Positions 7,466 to 16,403 of a stretch of DNA of 52,744 nucleotides are shown here, piece by piece. Position 1 is the stretch's first letter. Every line of letters begins with the position of its first letter. Position numbers and translations under genes: made by a program. Source of the stretch: an uncultured Bacilli bacterium (GTDB taxonomy: Bacteria > Bacillota_I > Bacilli_A > RF39 > UBA660); the NCBI GenBank assembly GCA_910587745.1, contig CAJUNE010000004.1:1-52744 (forward strand), written 5' to 3'. The notes beneath the pieces are model-generated. The model made no database searches. It was not told the DNA's origin and saw only the letters and a program-made list of their open reading frames with translations.

Positions 7466-10054
7466 TTACACTCCTGTCTTTAAATGATGCTTTCGTAAAT
7501 AAATTTTCCTTAAAAAATCTACTGGGAACACTGTCAAAGCAAGCAATAAAACAATAAAGAATTCTTTAGCAGTTAAACCATATGTCCGAAATATTTCTCC
7601 CCCGTGATATATTAAATAAACTTGAACTAATAAAATAAAAGCGATAATAACAATAAAAACTTTATTCTTTTTTAAATTAGCTAAAATATTTATTCTTTCA
7701 CTTCTGGCATTAAAAGCATTAAAAACCCCAATAAAAATAAATAAAGCAAAATAAGCCGTCATCAAATACTTATAATTTTCTCCTGTTCTAATAAACTCTC
7801 TTACAATTGGAAGCTTTAAAAACAAAATACAAATTATCGCCGAATATAAACCTGTAAATAATACTTCTCCAATCATATAAGAATTAACAATTGGCTCATC
7901 TTTTCTTTTAGGTGGTTCATGCATAAAACTCTCCAGCGCTGGTTCAAAAGAGAAAGCAAGTCCTGCAAAAGTATCCATAATCATATTAAGCCACAACATT
8001 TGAATAATAGTTATTGGTGTATTAATACCAATAAAAGGTCCAATTATTGATAAGATTAAAGCACACATATTAACAGTTAGTTGATAAATAATAAATTTTC
8101 TAATACTTTTAAAAATAGTTCTACCATATAAAATAGCTTTACTAATTGATAAAATATTATCATCTAATATAACAATATCACTAGCTTCTTTAGCAACTTC
8201 TGTTCCACTACCCATCGCAAATCCTACATTAGCTTTCTTTAAGGCAGGCGCATCATTTACTCCATCACCCGTCATCCCAACAATTAAATCCATATCTTCT
8301 AAAACTCTAACTAATCTTGATTTATCAGTAGGTAAAGCTCTAGCTACCACTCTAAGTCTTGAAACACATTTCTTTAAATCTTCATCTGATAATTTAGATA
8401 TTTCATCACTAGTAAGAACAATACTATCATTATCAAGTAAACCAACATCACTAGCTATAGCCATCGCAGTATTTTTAGCATCCCCTGTAATCATAATCAT
8501 ATTTATACCAGCACTTTTAATTAAAGAAACCCCTTCTTTAGCCTCATCTCTTAATTCATCTTTAATTGCGACTAATCCTATTAAAACTAAAGAACTATTT
8601 TTTTCATAACATAAAGCAAGAACTCTAATACCTTTTTTTGTGAGTATCTCTACATTATTAGTTATAATTTTTTTATTAAGAATAACTTTTTCTTCTCCTG
8701 CTTTATTCAAATAATAAACTATATTAGGAAGTAATTTCTCAATTGCTCCTTTAACATAAACATAACCATTATCCAGTTTTGTTTTACTAAATTTATCTTG
8801 ACTATTAAAGGGAACTTTTTCTATAACTCTTCTTTTAATATTATTATCTTGACCTATAAAGTTTAGACAAGCTTTATCTGTTAAATTACCACCTGTTGGA
8901 ATCCCTTCATTATTAAATACACTTTCATTATTATAAAATAAACATTCATATAATTTCTCATAATAATTAGAATAAAGTTTAATATCTTTTTTACTTCTAA
9001 AATGGGTATTATCTCCTGTAATAACTTCACTAACCTCTAAGTGTCCTTTAGTAAGAGTTCCTGTTTTATCAGTTAAAAGCACATTTATACTACCTGCTGT
9101 TTCAATACCAACTAATCTTCTTACCAAAACATTATTTTTAAGCATTCGTTTCATATTACTAGAAAGAACCAAAGTTATCATCATTGGTAGTCCTTCTGGA
9201 ACTGCTACAACAATAATAGTTACACTAAGAGTAAGTGCATATATTAAATGATTAAACATAACATGAAAATCGGTAATAGTTTTTAAAATTAAATTAACAT
9301 CAAAATTATTATCAATTACAATAACTGAAAACAAATAAGAAATTGTTACTAAAGCCGCACCAATATATCCAAGCTTACTTATTAGCTTAGCAAGACCTGT
9401 AAGACGTATTTTAAGAGGTGAAGTTGGCGGTTCTTCTGAAACTTCTCTAGCTAAAGCTCCATAAATAGTTTTATCTCCTACTTCTGTAACTAACATATAA
9501 GCATTTCCATTATAAACAACTGAACCTCGCATAACTTTATTTTTATCAAGTATGTTATTAGAATTAATTGGTGGATACTTCTTAGCTTCCTTAGCTTCTC
9601 CATTTAAACTAGATTCATCAACACTAAGTTCTCCCTTTATTATATACCCATCCGCTGGTATTTTATCTCCACTTCCAAGTACTACTAAATCTCCCACTAC
9701 TACTTCTTCTATAGGGATTTCTTTTAAAATATTATCTCTTATTACTTTAACTTTTATTTTCGACGATTCTTCTTGTAATCTTCTAAAAGCAGCTTCACTC
9801 CCATATTCTGAAATAGTTGAAATAAAAGAAGCTAAAAAGATTGCTATTAAAATACCCAAAGTTTCAAAATAATCAAAATCTTTAAAAAGAAAAACTACTT
9901 TTATCGCTAAAGCTATTAAAAGAATTTTAATAATTGGGTCTCCAAGAGATTCTAATAAAAGTTTAAAAAAGCTATTATGTTCTGAATCTGTGATACTATT
10001 ATTTCCATATAATTTTCTGTTTTTTTCTACTTCCACTTGTGTTAATCCTTGCAT
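7466..10054 (-). CDS. Calcium-type P-type ATPase (P2 class)
   Basis: 862 residues. The phosphorylation motif DKTGTLT (Asp329), the transport-site helix VAVPEGLP (283-290), the hinge MITGDAKNTA and TGDGVNDAPALK are all present, with about ten membrane helices. The layout matches PMCA/SERCA-like bacterial Ca2+ exporters of the plasma membrane. The actuator loop reads NGEAKE where TGES is usual: Glu is kept and Thr and Ser are replaced. The ATG has CGGAGGG ten bases upstream. It sits alone, downstream of the unknown gene at 10105-11685 and separated from it by a terminator. The specific ion is inferred from family resemblance. Confidence 0.9.
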   Translation of the reverse strand: MQGLTQVEVEKNRKLYGNNSITDSEHNSFFKLLLESLGDPIIKILLIALAIKVVFLFKDFDYFETLGILIAIFLASFISTISEYGSEAAFRRLQEESSKIKVKVIRDNILKEIPIEEVVVGDLVVLGSGDKIPADGYIIKGELSVDESSLNGEAKEAKKYPPINSNNILDKNKVMRGSVVYNGNAYMLVTEVGDKTIYGALAREVSEEPPTSPLKIRLTGLAKLISKLGYIGAALVTISYLFSVIVIDNNFDVNLILKTITDFHVMFNHLIYALTLSVTIIVVAVPEGLPMMITLVLSSNMKRMLKNNVLVRRLVGIETAGSINVLLTDKTGTLTKGHLEVSEVITGDNTHFRSKKDIKLYSNYYEKLYECLFYNNESVFNNEGIPTGGNLTDKACLNFIGQDNNIKRRVIEKVPFNSQDKFSKTKLDNGYVYVKGAIEKLLPNIVYYLNKAGEEKVILNKKIITNNVEILTKKGIRVLALCYEKNSSLVLIGLVAIKDELRDEAKEGVSLIKSAGINMIMITGDAKNTAMAIASDVGLLDNDSIVLTSDEISKLSDEDLKKCVSRLRVVARALPTDKSRLVRVLEDMDLIVGMTGDGVNDAPALKKANVGFAMGSGTEVAKEASDIVILDDNILSISKAILYGRTIFKSIRKFIIYQLTVNMCALILSIIGPFIGINTPITIIQMLWLNMIMDTFAGLAFSFEPALESFMHEPPKRKDEPIVNSYMIGEVLFTGLYSAIICILFLKLPIVREFIRTGENYKYLMTAYFALFIFIGVFNAFNARSERINILANLKKNKVFIVIIAFILLVQVYLIYHGGEIFRTYGLTAKEFFIVLLLALTVFPVDFLRKIYLRKHHLKTGV

Positions 10055-10096
10055 GAGTGCTTGTCCCTCCGATTAATATATATGAAAAAATAAAAA

Positions 10097-10120
10097 AAAT
10101 AGCACTATTTTCTGCTATTT
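10097..10120 (-). terminator. Terminator spanning the end of the unknown 526-residue gene
   Basis: AAATAGCA/TGCTATTT eight-base stem followed by eight T on the minus strand. The 5' arm is in the last codons and the loop holds the TAG stop (10105-10107). Confidence 0.75.
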
Positions 10121-11685
10121 TCTTCAAATATTAAAACCCCTGTATGATATTCTTCTAAAACTAACATATAAACTAAATCAAACATTGGTAAATCATTTAA
10201 TATCATATATTTTTTAACTATAATATCATCATCAGGATCTACATTAGAAGTAATCACATTAGTTAGTGGATATAATCTATCTTTATTTTGAAGTAGAAAA
10301 CTTACTATTACTTTTTTTACTTCATCATCATAATCTTGAAGAACATTAATAAAAGTATCAATAGGTAATCTAACCATTCTAAAATAATCTAAAATATTAA
10401 ACTTTCTTAATACACCATTTTCTAAAATACCATTATTTATATAAAACAATATAGATTTAATTACATTTTCTTCTAAAAAAGGCATCATTCTATTTCTTCT
10501 AATTAAATATAAATTATATAAAGGTTCATCATACATTTCTATTAAAGTTATATAGCGATAAAATGTTGCTTCACCCAATTTTCTTAGAAAAGTAGGCACA
10601 CCTTTATTACCATATACTAATGTTGTAATAACTTTTTTAGCTTCTAAAAAAAGTTCTTCATCAAAAGATTCATATTTTAGTTTTTCCCTTAAATTTCTTC
10701 GACCATTTCTATTTATAGTAATATATTCTTGCATTCTTGATATTATTTTATTATAAGCATCAATTCCCATATCTTCTAAAATGAATGTACGTACATAAAT
10801 TTCCACATACCTTCTTCTAAGATATTCCCAAGATATATTCTCTTTCTTTAAATAATTAGATATGTCTTGATATGAACAATCATTTAAAAACATATCACAA
10901 GCTAATTTATATTTAGTCAAATCTTTATTTGTTTTATTATCTATTCTTTCATTTCTATATTTACTTACAATTCTTTTAGCATTAACTAAAGGAATTAAAT
11001 ATTTAGCTTCTATTTGACGAGCTATTTCTTCTAAACTTAAATCTTCTTGATAAAATTCTGAAGTTATTTTATCTAAAGCACTTCTAAAAATCGCTCTTTC
11101 TTCCGCTGTAGCAAAATTTCTAAAATAATAAAGAACATTACTAAAATTATTACCTATTTTACTACTTAAAAAGTTATAAAAATCTTCTGCCATTTCAAGT
11201 TTATTAAAAAAAAGCAGAACATCTTTTTGAGTAAACTTTAAATATTTTTTTAAATAAATTTTTACTAATTCCAAAAAAAGTTTATAACTTATTCCTAGGT
11301 TATTAACGAAGTCCTCTATTTTACTTTTATAAAAGTTACAATTATGACACGCCAAATATAAAGATTGTAAATATTCTTTTTCATTAACTCCTTGTTTTTG
11401 TAACCCCATTAAAAAACAATCAGAATTAAAGTTTTGAAAATTTTGAATAAGTGCTAAAGCCTCTTCTTTAGACATACCATGCTTTCTAGATAAAGCCATT
11501 AAATGACGTTCGCTTTTATTATAAGCTTTTTGTAAAGCTGGTACTAATATTTTTAAAAAGGAATCATACAATTTTACTTCCTCTTCACTAGCATCCTCTA
11601 AATAATAAGCCTTAGCTAAGTTATATTCTTCAGGTGTAACACTAAAGTTTCTAATAAATTTTAAAAAAGCCTCTTTTTTATTCAT
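10105..11685 (-). CDS. Unknown, large all-helical protein
   Basis: 526 residues from the ATG at 11685 (AAAAGGGTAG just upstream; the longer frame to 11721 lacks a site). I do not recognise it. It is Lys/Leu/Glu/Tyr-rich, has no signal peptide or membrane helix, and looks helical throughout. Short stretches such as CSYQDISNYLKKENISWEYL and LEEIARQIEAKYL look like helix-turn-helix units of sigma region 4 type, so DNA or RNA binding is conceivable. A helix near residue 110 has HNCNFYKSK. It is transcribed divergently from the radical SAM gene at 11769. Function unknown. Confidence 0.7.
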   Translation of the reverse strand: MNKKEAFLKFIRNFSVTPEEYNLAKAYYLEDASEEEVKLYDSFLKILVPALQKAYNKSERHLMALSRKHGMSKEEALALIQNFQNFNSDCFLMGLQKQGVNEKEYLQSLYLACHNCNFYKSKIEDFVNNLGISYKLFLELVKIYLKKYLKFTQKDVLLFFNKLEMAEDFYNFLSSKIGNNFSNVLYYFRNFATAEERAIFRSALDKITSEFYQEDLSLEEIARQIEAKYLIPLVNAKRIVSKYRNERIDNKTNKDLTKYKLACDMFLNDCSYQDISNYLKKENISWEYLRRRYVEIYVRTFILEDMGIDAYNKIISRMQEYITINRNGRRNLREKLKYESFDEELFLEAKKVITTLVYGNKGVPTFLRKLGEATFYRYITLIEMYDEPLYNLYLIRRNRMMPFLEENVIKSILFYINNGILENGVLRKFNILDYFRMVRLPIDTFINVLQDYDDEVKKVIVSFLLQNKDRLYPLTNVITSNVDPDDDIIVKKYMILNDLPMFDLVYMLVLEEYHTGVLIFEENSRK

Positions 11686-11724
11686 AAAAACTACCCTTTT
11701 AAACGCATGATATTCTAACATAAC

Positions 11725-11753
11725 TTGCTATCAAAGTCAAATTTAGATATAAT
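11725..11753 (+). promoter_or_regulatory. Sigma-A promoter of the radical SAM gene
   Basis: TTGCTA (11725-11730), 17 bases, then TATAAT (11748-11753), directly ahead of a GGTGAT ribosome site and the ATG at 11769. Confidence 0.65.
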
Positions 11754-11768
11754 TACTTTGGTGATTTT

Positions 11769-12680
11769 ATGTTCCAATATACATTAGACAATAAACGATA
11801 TCATACATTAAACTATTTTTTTAAAAACAAATTTAATTCCAAAGTATTTAAAATTGCATTAAATGCAAATTTTAGCTGCCCTAACTTTAAAAATGGAACA
11901 GGTTGTATTTTTTGTTCTCATGGCTCTGGTAATAGTTACGAAAAATTATCTTTAAAAGAACAATATGATTTAGTAAAAATTCCCTTAGATAAAAAATGGC
12001 CTAATTCAAAATATATAGCCTACTTTCAAGCTAATAGTAACACATATGCTCCTATATCCATTTTAAAAGAAAAATATGAAGAAGCTTTAAAACTTCCTAA
12101 TATTATAGGCTTAGATATTGCTACCCGTAGTGATTGTCTAACAGATGAAATATTAGATTATTTAAGTGAACTTAATAAACGAACTTTCTTAATGATTGAA
12201 ATAGGCCTTCAATCAATGCATGATAAAACTCTAAAGTTTATTAATCGCGGTCATGATTTACAAAATTTTGAAAATGCTATAAAGAAATTAAAAGAAAGAA
12301 ACATATTTACAGTTGTTCATATTATAAATGGTCTACCTAATGAAACAAAAGAAATGATGATAGAAACAGTTAAATATCTAAATAATTTAAATATAGATGG
12401 TTTAAAAATTCATATGTTATATATAACAAAAAATACAAAATTAGCAGAAACTTATCAAGAAGAACCTTTCCATATATTATCTAAGGAAGAATATATTGAT
12501 ATTGTTTGTAAACAGTTAGAATATTTAAATCCTAAAATAACAATTATGCGTATAACTGGAGATCCTCTAAAAGAAGAATTAATTGAACCTACATGGTTAT
12601 TAAAGAAATTTTGTGTACTAAACGACATTGACAAAGAAATGAAAAAAAGAGATATATATCAAGGAGACTTAATTTCCTAA
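11769..12680 (+). CDS. ytqA: Radical SAM protein, TIGR01212/YtqA family
   Basis: 303 residues, the family length. The cluster-binding cysteines are C37, C46 and C49 (C-x8-C-x2-C, with CIFCS), the spacing typical of the Elp3-related YtqA/YhcC group rather than the plain C-x3-C-x2-C form. Other family marks are YFQANSNTYAP, IEIGLQSMHDKTL and HIINGLPNET. The enzyme should use a 4Fe-4S cluster and S-adenosylmethionine, probably on RNA; the exact reaction is not settled to my knowledge. Its 3' end overlaps the convergent sigH gene by 12 bases. Confidence 0.9.
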   Translation: MFQYTLDNKRYHTLNYFFKNKFNSKVFKIALNANFSCPNFKNGTGCIFCSHGSGNSYEKLSLKEQYDLVKIPLDKKWPNSKYIAYFQANSNTYAPISILKEKYEEALKLPNIIGLDIATRSDCLTDEILDYLSELNKRTFLMIEIGLQSMHDKTLKFINRGHDLQNFENAIKKLKERNIFTVVHIINGLPNETKEMMIETVKYLNNLNIDGLKIHMLYITKNTKLAETYQEEPFHILSKEEYIDIVCKQLEYLNPKITIMRITGDPLKEELIEPTWLLKKFCVLNDIDKEMKKRDIYQGDLIS

Positions 12681-13262
12681 TATATCTCTTATTTTATGCT
12701 TTAATCTTTGAATTGTATTATCAATCTGTTTAGAATTCTTATTTGTTATTAAAGCTATAGTCTGATAATCAAAACCATTAGAATATAATTTAAAAACCTC
12801 ATATTCACTTTCAGATAAAATACCTTTAATTTTAAGTAATAATTCATTATACTCCTGTTCCTCAGCCAGTTTATTTAAAGGATCATTCATACTATCATCA
12901 CTAATTAAATCTTTTAAAGTAAGACCATCTTCATTATAATTATAGTCTAAAGAATAGGTATTATTTAAAACTTTTGCTTTCTCACTACTATACTTTTTAA
13001 TTAGCTTTTGTAATCTTCTATCTATACATAAAGAAATAAAAGTTGATAATTTTGCATTCTTATCATTTTGATAAGAATTAATAGCATCACTAAAAGCAAA
13101 TGAGGCTTCACTAACAAGTTCATTTATATCAATATTTAAAGAAATTGCTATATTAGAATACTTTCTAATTAAAATATCTTCAATATATTTATATTTTTTA
13201 TATAACTCATTTTTGGCTTCTTCATTATTTTTAGCTAAAACAATTAACTTCTCTTCTTCCAT
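12669..13262 (-). CDS. sigH: Sigma-70 family factor, SigH-like
   Basis: 197 residues with sigma region 2 (about 10-80, including a TFISLCIDRRLQ helix) and a C-terminal region 4 helix-turn-helix (about 140-195, LSESEYEVFKLYSNGFDYQTIA). It starts directly after the rlmB stop (TAAATG), so the two are co-transcribed. In B. subtilis the order rlmB, yacP, sigH is the same with one gene lost here, which supports the SigH call. SigH drives stationary-phase, competence and early sporulation genes there. The sigma-family call is firm; orthology to SigH rests on position and size. Confidence 0.75.
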   Translation of the reverse strand: MEEEKLIVLAKNNEEAKNELYKKYKYIEDILIRKYSNIAISLNIDINELVSEASFAFSDAINSYQNDKNAKLSTFISLCIDRRLQKLIKKYSSEKAKVLNNTYSLDYNYNEDGLTLKDLISDDSMNDPLNKLAEEQEYNELLLKIKGILSESEYEVFKLYSNGFDYQTIALITNKNSKQIDNTIQRLKHKIRDILGN

Positions 13263-13934
13263 TTAAATCATCCCATAAATTAATATTGCAGCACTAACAC
13301 TTGCATTTAAAGAATTAATTTTACCAAACATCGGAATACTTACAATTTCATCAGAAGACTCTCTAACAATTCTTGACACCCCTGCTCCTTCTGCACCAAT
13401 AACTAAAGCTCTTTTTTCAGCATAATCAATAGTACGATAATCTTTACCATCCATATCTGCTGCATAAACAAAAAACAAATTATCCTTTAACTTTTTTATA
13501 GCATTATTAAGATTACTAACTAAAACCACTTTAACATTATTAATAGCACCAGCACTTATTTTCATTACAGTTTCATTAACCCTAACACTTCTATTATCAG
13601 GAATAATAATAGCATTTATCCCGGCACATTCACAAGTTCTAATTATTGCTCCTAGATTATGAGGATCTTCTAAATGATCTAAACAAACCACAAAATTCTC
13701 ATCCAATATATCGTCTAATTTATAATATTCATAATCATCAATATCAATAACAATACCTTGATGGTTTTCTTTAACCATTTTATTAAGTCTTTGAATATTT
13801 ACAAATTCAAAATGAATTTTATTAGACTTCAAATACTCAATTACTTCATTATCTTTAAAATATTCTCTTAAAAAAACTTTATGAATTTTTTTAACAGGTG
13901 TTTCTTTTAAAACATTTTTACCACACACATACAT
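13263..13934 (-). CDS. rlmB: 23S rRNA 2'-O-ribose methyltransferase RlmB (SpoU/TrmH family)
   Basis: 223 residues from the ATG at 13934, with GGTGAT upstream; the longer frame to 13946 starts inside that region. The N-terminal L30e-like substrate domain (about 1-75) precedes the knotted SPOUT domain with motif 1 DHLEDPHNLGAIIRT, motif 2 VIGAEGAGVSR and motif 3 IPMFGKINSLNASVSAAI. It should methylate G2251 (E. coli numbering) in the peptidyl-transferase P loop. It forms an operon with sigH downstream. Length is slightly short but complete. Confidence 0.9.
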   Translation of the reverse strand: MYVCGKNVLKETPVKKIHKVFLREYFKDNEVIEYLKSNKIHFEFVNIQRLNKMVKENHQGIVIDIDDYEYYKLDDILDENFVVCLDHLEDPHNLGAIIRTCECAGINAIIIPDNRSVRVNETVMKISAGAINNVKVVLVSNLNNAIKKLKDNLFFVYAADMDGKDYRTIDYAEKRALVIGAEGAGVSRIVRESSDEIVSIPMFGKINSLNASVSAAILIYGMI

Positions 13935-13990
13935 AGTTATCACCATGCATGTATTGTATCAAAAAAGAAGAAAAAAGTAAAGCAAACAAA

Positions 13991-14009
13991 AAAGATGATA
14001 AACATCTTT
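13991..14009 (-). terminator. Terminator of murD
   Basis: AAAGATG/CATCTTT stem, five-base loop, then TTTGTTTG on the minus strand, four bases past the murD stop. Confidence 0.65.
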
Positions 14010-14012
14010 AAA

Positions 14013-15329
14013 TTAAAAGTTATTAACAATATTTTTAAATTCTTCTCCTCTATCTTCAAATTTAGCATATTGATCCCAAGAAGCAGAGCCTGGACTAAGT
14101 AAAACTACATCACCGCTTTGAGCATTTCTATTTACACTTAGTAAAGAATCTTTCATAAATTCATATTCTTCATAAGAAATATCATTATTTTTACAAAAAT
14201 CTATAATTCTATTTCTAACTTCTCCTATAGCATAAATCTTTTTTATTTTATCTTTAAAAGGTAATAAATCTTCAAAATCTTGGCTTCTATCCATACCACC
14301 AAGTATTAGATGAATATTACCATCAAAACTTTTTAAAGCTGTAATAGTAGCTGTTGGATTAGTTGATTTAGAATCATTATAATATTTAACTCCTTTAATA
14401 TCTCTAACAAATTCTATACGATGTTCCACACCTTTAAATTCTTTTAAAACCATTGTAGCATATTTAAAATCAATTTTTAAAATTTTTAACAAAATCAACA
14501 TAGCTAAGATATTTTCATAATTATGATTACCTTTTAACATTATATCATTAGTGTTAATAAAAGCTTCATTATCAACATATATAATTCCATTTTCTATTCT
14601 ATTATTTTTACTATTAAAATAATATCTAGTTGAAACTATATCATTTGTAAGCTCCATAGAATCATAATTAGCTTCATTTAAAATTGCAATATCACTATCA
14701 TTATGGTGATTAAAAACTTTATGTTTTACATTTTTATAAGATTTATAAGAACCATGATAATCTAAATGTGTAGGACACAAATTAGTTAAAATACTAATAT
14801 TTGTTTTAAAATCATTCATATCTATTAATTGGTGATCAGATATTTCTAGTAATAATATATCACCATCTTGTAAATCTCCTACTATTTGAGATAAGGGTGT
14901 ACCTATATTACCACCAAGTTTTACAGATATTCCAGCTTTTTTTAAAACCTCATATATTAAAGTTGTAGTAGTAGTTTTTCCATTTGAACCTGTAACACCA
15001 ATTATCTTTATATCTTTATCAATATAATGATAAGCGACTTCCATTTCATTTACTACTGGTATTCCTAAACTTATAGCCTTCTCTACACAAGGATTATAAG
15101 GAAATACTGCTGGATTTTTTATTAATACGTCATATGTACTGTCAAGTAATACTTCTGGTTCATTAGTTTTTATAAACTTAATTCCCATTTTTTCTAATTC
15201 TTTTAAATTATTTTCATTTTGATCTTTACTATCGGTTACTAAAATTTCATTATTCTTTCCAAGTAGCTTAGCTACTTCAAAGCCACTTCTTGCCATACCT
15301 AAAATCAAGATTTTCTTATTTTCATACAT
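14013..15329 (-). CDS. murD: UDP-N-acetylmuramoyl-L-alanine:D-glutamate ligase
   Basis: 438 residues in the Mur ligase three-domain layout. The N-terminal Rossmann domain has LILGMARSGFEVAK, the central ATPase has the P-loop VTGSNGKTTTT (about 115-125), LEISDHQL, NLCPTHLDYHGS, and the C-terminal domain has KYYNDSKSTNPTAT and LSPGSASWDQYAKFEDRG. It adds D-glutamate to UDP-MurNAc-L-Ala in cytoplasmic peptidoglycan synthesis. The usual SSFQL of MurD reads SDHQL here, a small deviation. ATG at 15329 with TAGGTG six bases upstream; a GTG further up lies inside the site. The gene stands alone rather than in a dcw cluster. Confidence 0.95.
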   Translation of the reverse strand: MYENKKILILGMARSGFEVAKLLGKNNEILVTDSKDQNENNLKELEKMGIKFIKTNEPEVLLDSTYDVLIKNPAVFPYNPCVEKAISLGIPVVNEMEVAYHYIDKDIKIIGVTGSNGKTTTTTLIYEVLKKAGISVKLGGNIGTPLSQIVGDLQDGDILLLEISDHQLIDMNDFKTNISILTNLCPTHLDYHGSYKSYKNVKHKVFNHHNDSDIAILNEANYDSMELTNDIVSTRYYFNSKNNRIENGIIYVDNEAFINTNDIMLKGNHNYENILAMLILLKILKIDFKYATMVLKEFKGVEHRIEFVRDIKGVKYYNDSKSTNPTATITALKSFDGNIHLILGGMDRSQDFEDLLPFKDKIKKIYAIGEVRNRIIDFCKNNDISYEEYEFMKDSLLSVNRNAQSGDVVLLSPGSASWDQYAKFEDRGEEFKNIVNNF

Positions 15330-15368
15330 ATTAATCACCTAAATTAATTATATTCTAAAAAAAAGAAA

Positions 15369-15387
15369 AAAGCAATTAACTTGCTTT
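15369..15387 (-). terminator. Terminator spanning the stop of the glucosaminidase-like gene
   Basis: AAAGCAA/TTGCTTT stem followed by TTTTTTC-type tract on the minus strand. The TAA stop (15376-15378) sits in the loop, and the 5' arm is the codons for the last Lys-Ala-Ser. Confidence 0.65.
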
Positions 15388-15942
15388 AATTAACTTCACA
15401 TAATAATTAACATTTTTATGCCAATTTGGATTTTCAGCATATTTTTTATTCATTAATTCTGGTGTTGTTAAGCCTTTTTCATAATAGTTTTTCTGTAAAT
15501 TTCCTATGAAAGCTCTAATTCCTTCTTCCATAGAACTAAATTTCATATAACCATTACGGCCACGCATACCACCAACATTATAATTAACTCTTGCCAAATA
15601 ACTACATTTCCAAGTACAACCTGTTTCATGTAATAAAATTGAAGTAGCAACAATAGGATCAACATTTTTCTCTAATGAAGTTTCAGCTATATAACGTCCA
15701 TAACCAGTTAAATCTGATTTAAGAGATTTATCTAACTTTTCACTTAATTCATCTAAGGTTAAACCTTCATAAACTACCATTTTAGCAAGCAATTCTTCTT
15801 CATTTCGAATATTTGCACTAGCTAAACTAATTTGAGTTACGATATTTTCTATATATTGTTTATTATTGTTTTCTTTATAAATATTAATAAGAGCACCTAA
15901 GACTAAAGTAATTACCATCATCTTAAGTAAATAATTTTTCAT
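15376..15942 (-). CDS. Exported glucosaminidase-like cell wall hydrolase
   Basis: 188 residues. An N-terminal hydrophobic segment (about 5-20) serves as signal or anchor. Residues about 85-188 resemble the glucosaminidase/lysozyme-like fold: VDPIVATSILLHETG (catalytic-type Glu in HETG), NYNVGGMRGRNGYMKFSSMEEGIRAFIGNL and a final NVNYYVKLI. Such enzymes cut the glycan backbone. C-x3-C right after the catalytic Glu may form a surface disulfide, a trait shared with the SleB-like protein at 4150-4977. It is the gene upstream of murD in the same direction but has its own terminator. Confidence 0.7.
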   Translation of the reverse strand: MKNYLLKMMVITLVLGALINIYKENNNKQYIENIVTQISLASANIRNEEELLAKMVVYEGLTLDELSEKLDKSLKSDLTGYGRYIAETSLEKNVDPIVATSILLHETGCTWKCSYLARVNYNVGGMRGRNGYMKFSSMEEGIRAFIGNLQKNYYEKGLTTPELMNKKYAENPNWHKNVNYYVKLIKAS

Positions 15943-16029
15943 ACTTCCAAATTTCCCCCTTAAACTTTGTGAAGTGCTACCATTATAGCATATTTAATAC
16001 TAAAAGTCAAATTCAAGGCAAACAATCGT

Positions 16030-16344
16030 TTATATTTTTTCAATATTCAAAATATTATTTATGCTAATTTTATCACCATTTAAACTTAATAAATAACCTC
16101 CTGTTTTACCAACTATAATTGTTTCTAATTCTTCATTATTAAGCAATTTTATTAAAACCTTACTTTTATAAACATGATTAGGAGAAGCAAAGATTTCATT
16201 TATTTTTCTAGGTATATCAACATTACTAGTACTCCTCATATCAAAACTATCAGTTGAACTAACTGCATAATCTAAGTTATTGGTTAAAGTTTTATTTATA
16301 GGATTAGCAAATACTTTTGGTAAATTAAAATCTTTATTATTCAT
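16030..16344 (-). CDS. Small protein of unknown function
   Basis: 104 residues from the ATG at 16344 (AGAGGTG six bases upstream; a GTG start three codons earlier is part of that site). The N-terminal half is polar and Asn/Ser-rich; the C-terminal half (HVYKSKVLIKLLNNEELETIIVGKTGGYLLSLNGDKISINNILNIEKI region) predicts a small beta barrel, as in SH3-like or Sm-like folds. No membrane helix. It is divergent from the RodA-like gene with only about 60 bases between. I do not recognise the family. Confidence 0.6.
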   Translation of the reverse strand: MNNKDFNLPKVFANPINKTLTNNLDYAVSSTDSFDMRSTSNVDIPRKINEIFASPNHVYKSKVLIKLLNNEELETIIVGKTGGYLLSLNGDKISINNILNIEKI

Positions 16345-16403
16345 TTTAGACACCTCTTATTATATTTTATGATAAAAATATCAATTTGAAACATAATAAA
16401 AAT

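Noticed and set aside
12669..12680. Twelve-base convergent overlap of ytqA and sigH (also 42515-42526) as an annotation error
   Set aside because: Both proteins run to family-typical ends; short tail-to-tail overlaps are expected in a compact genome.
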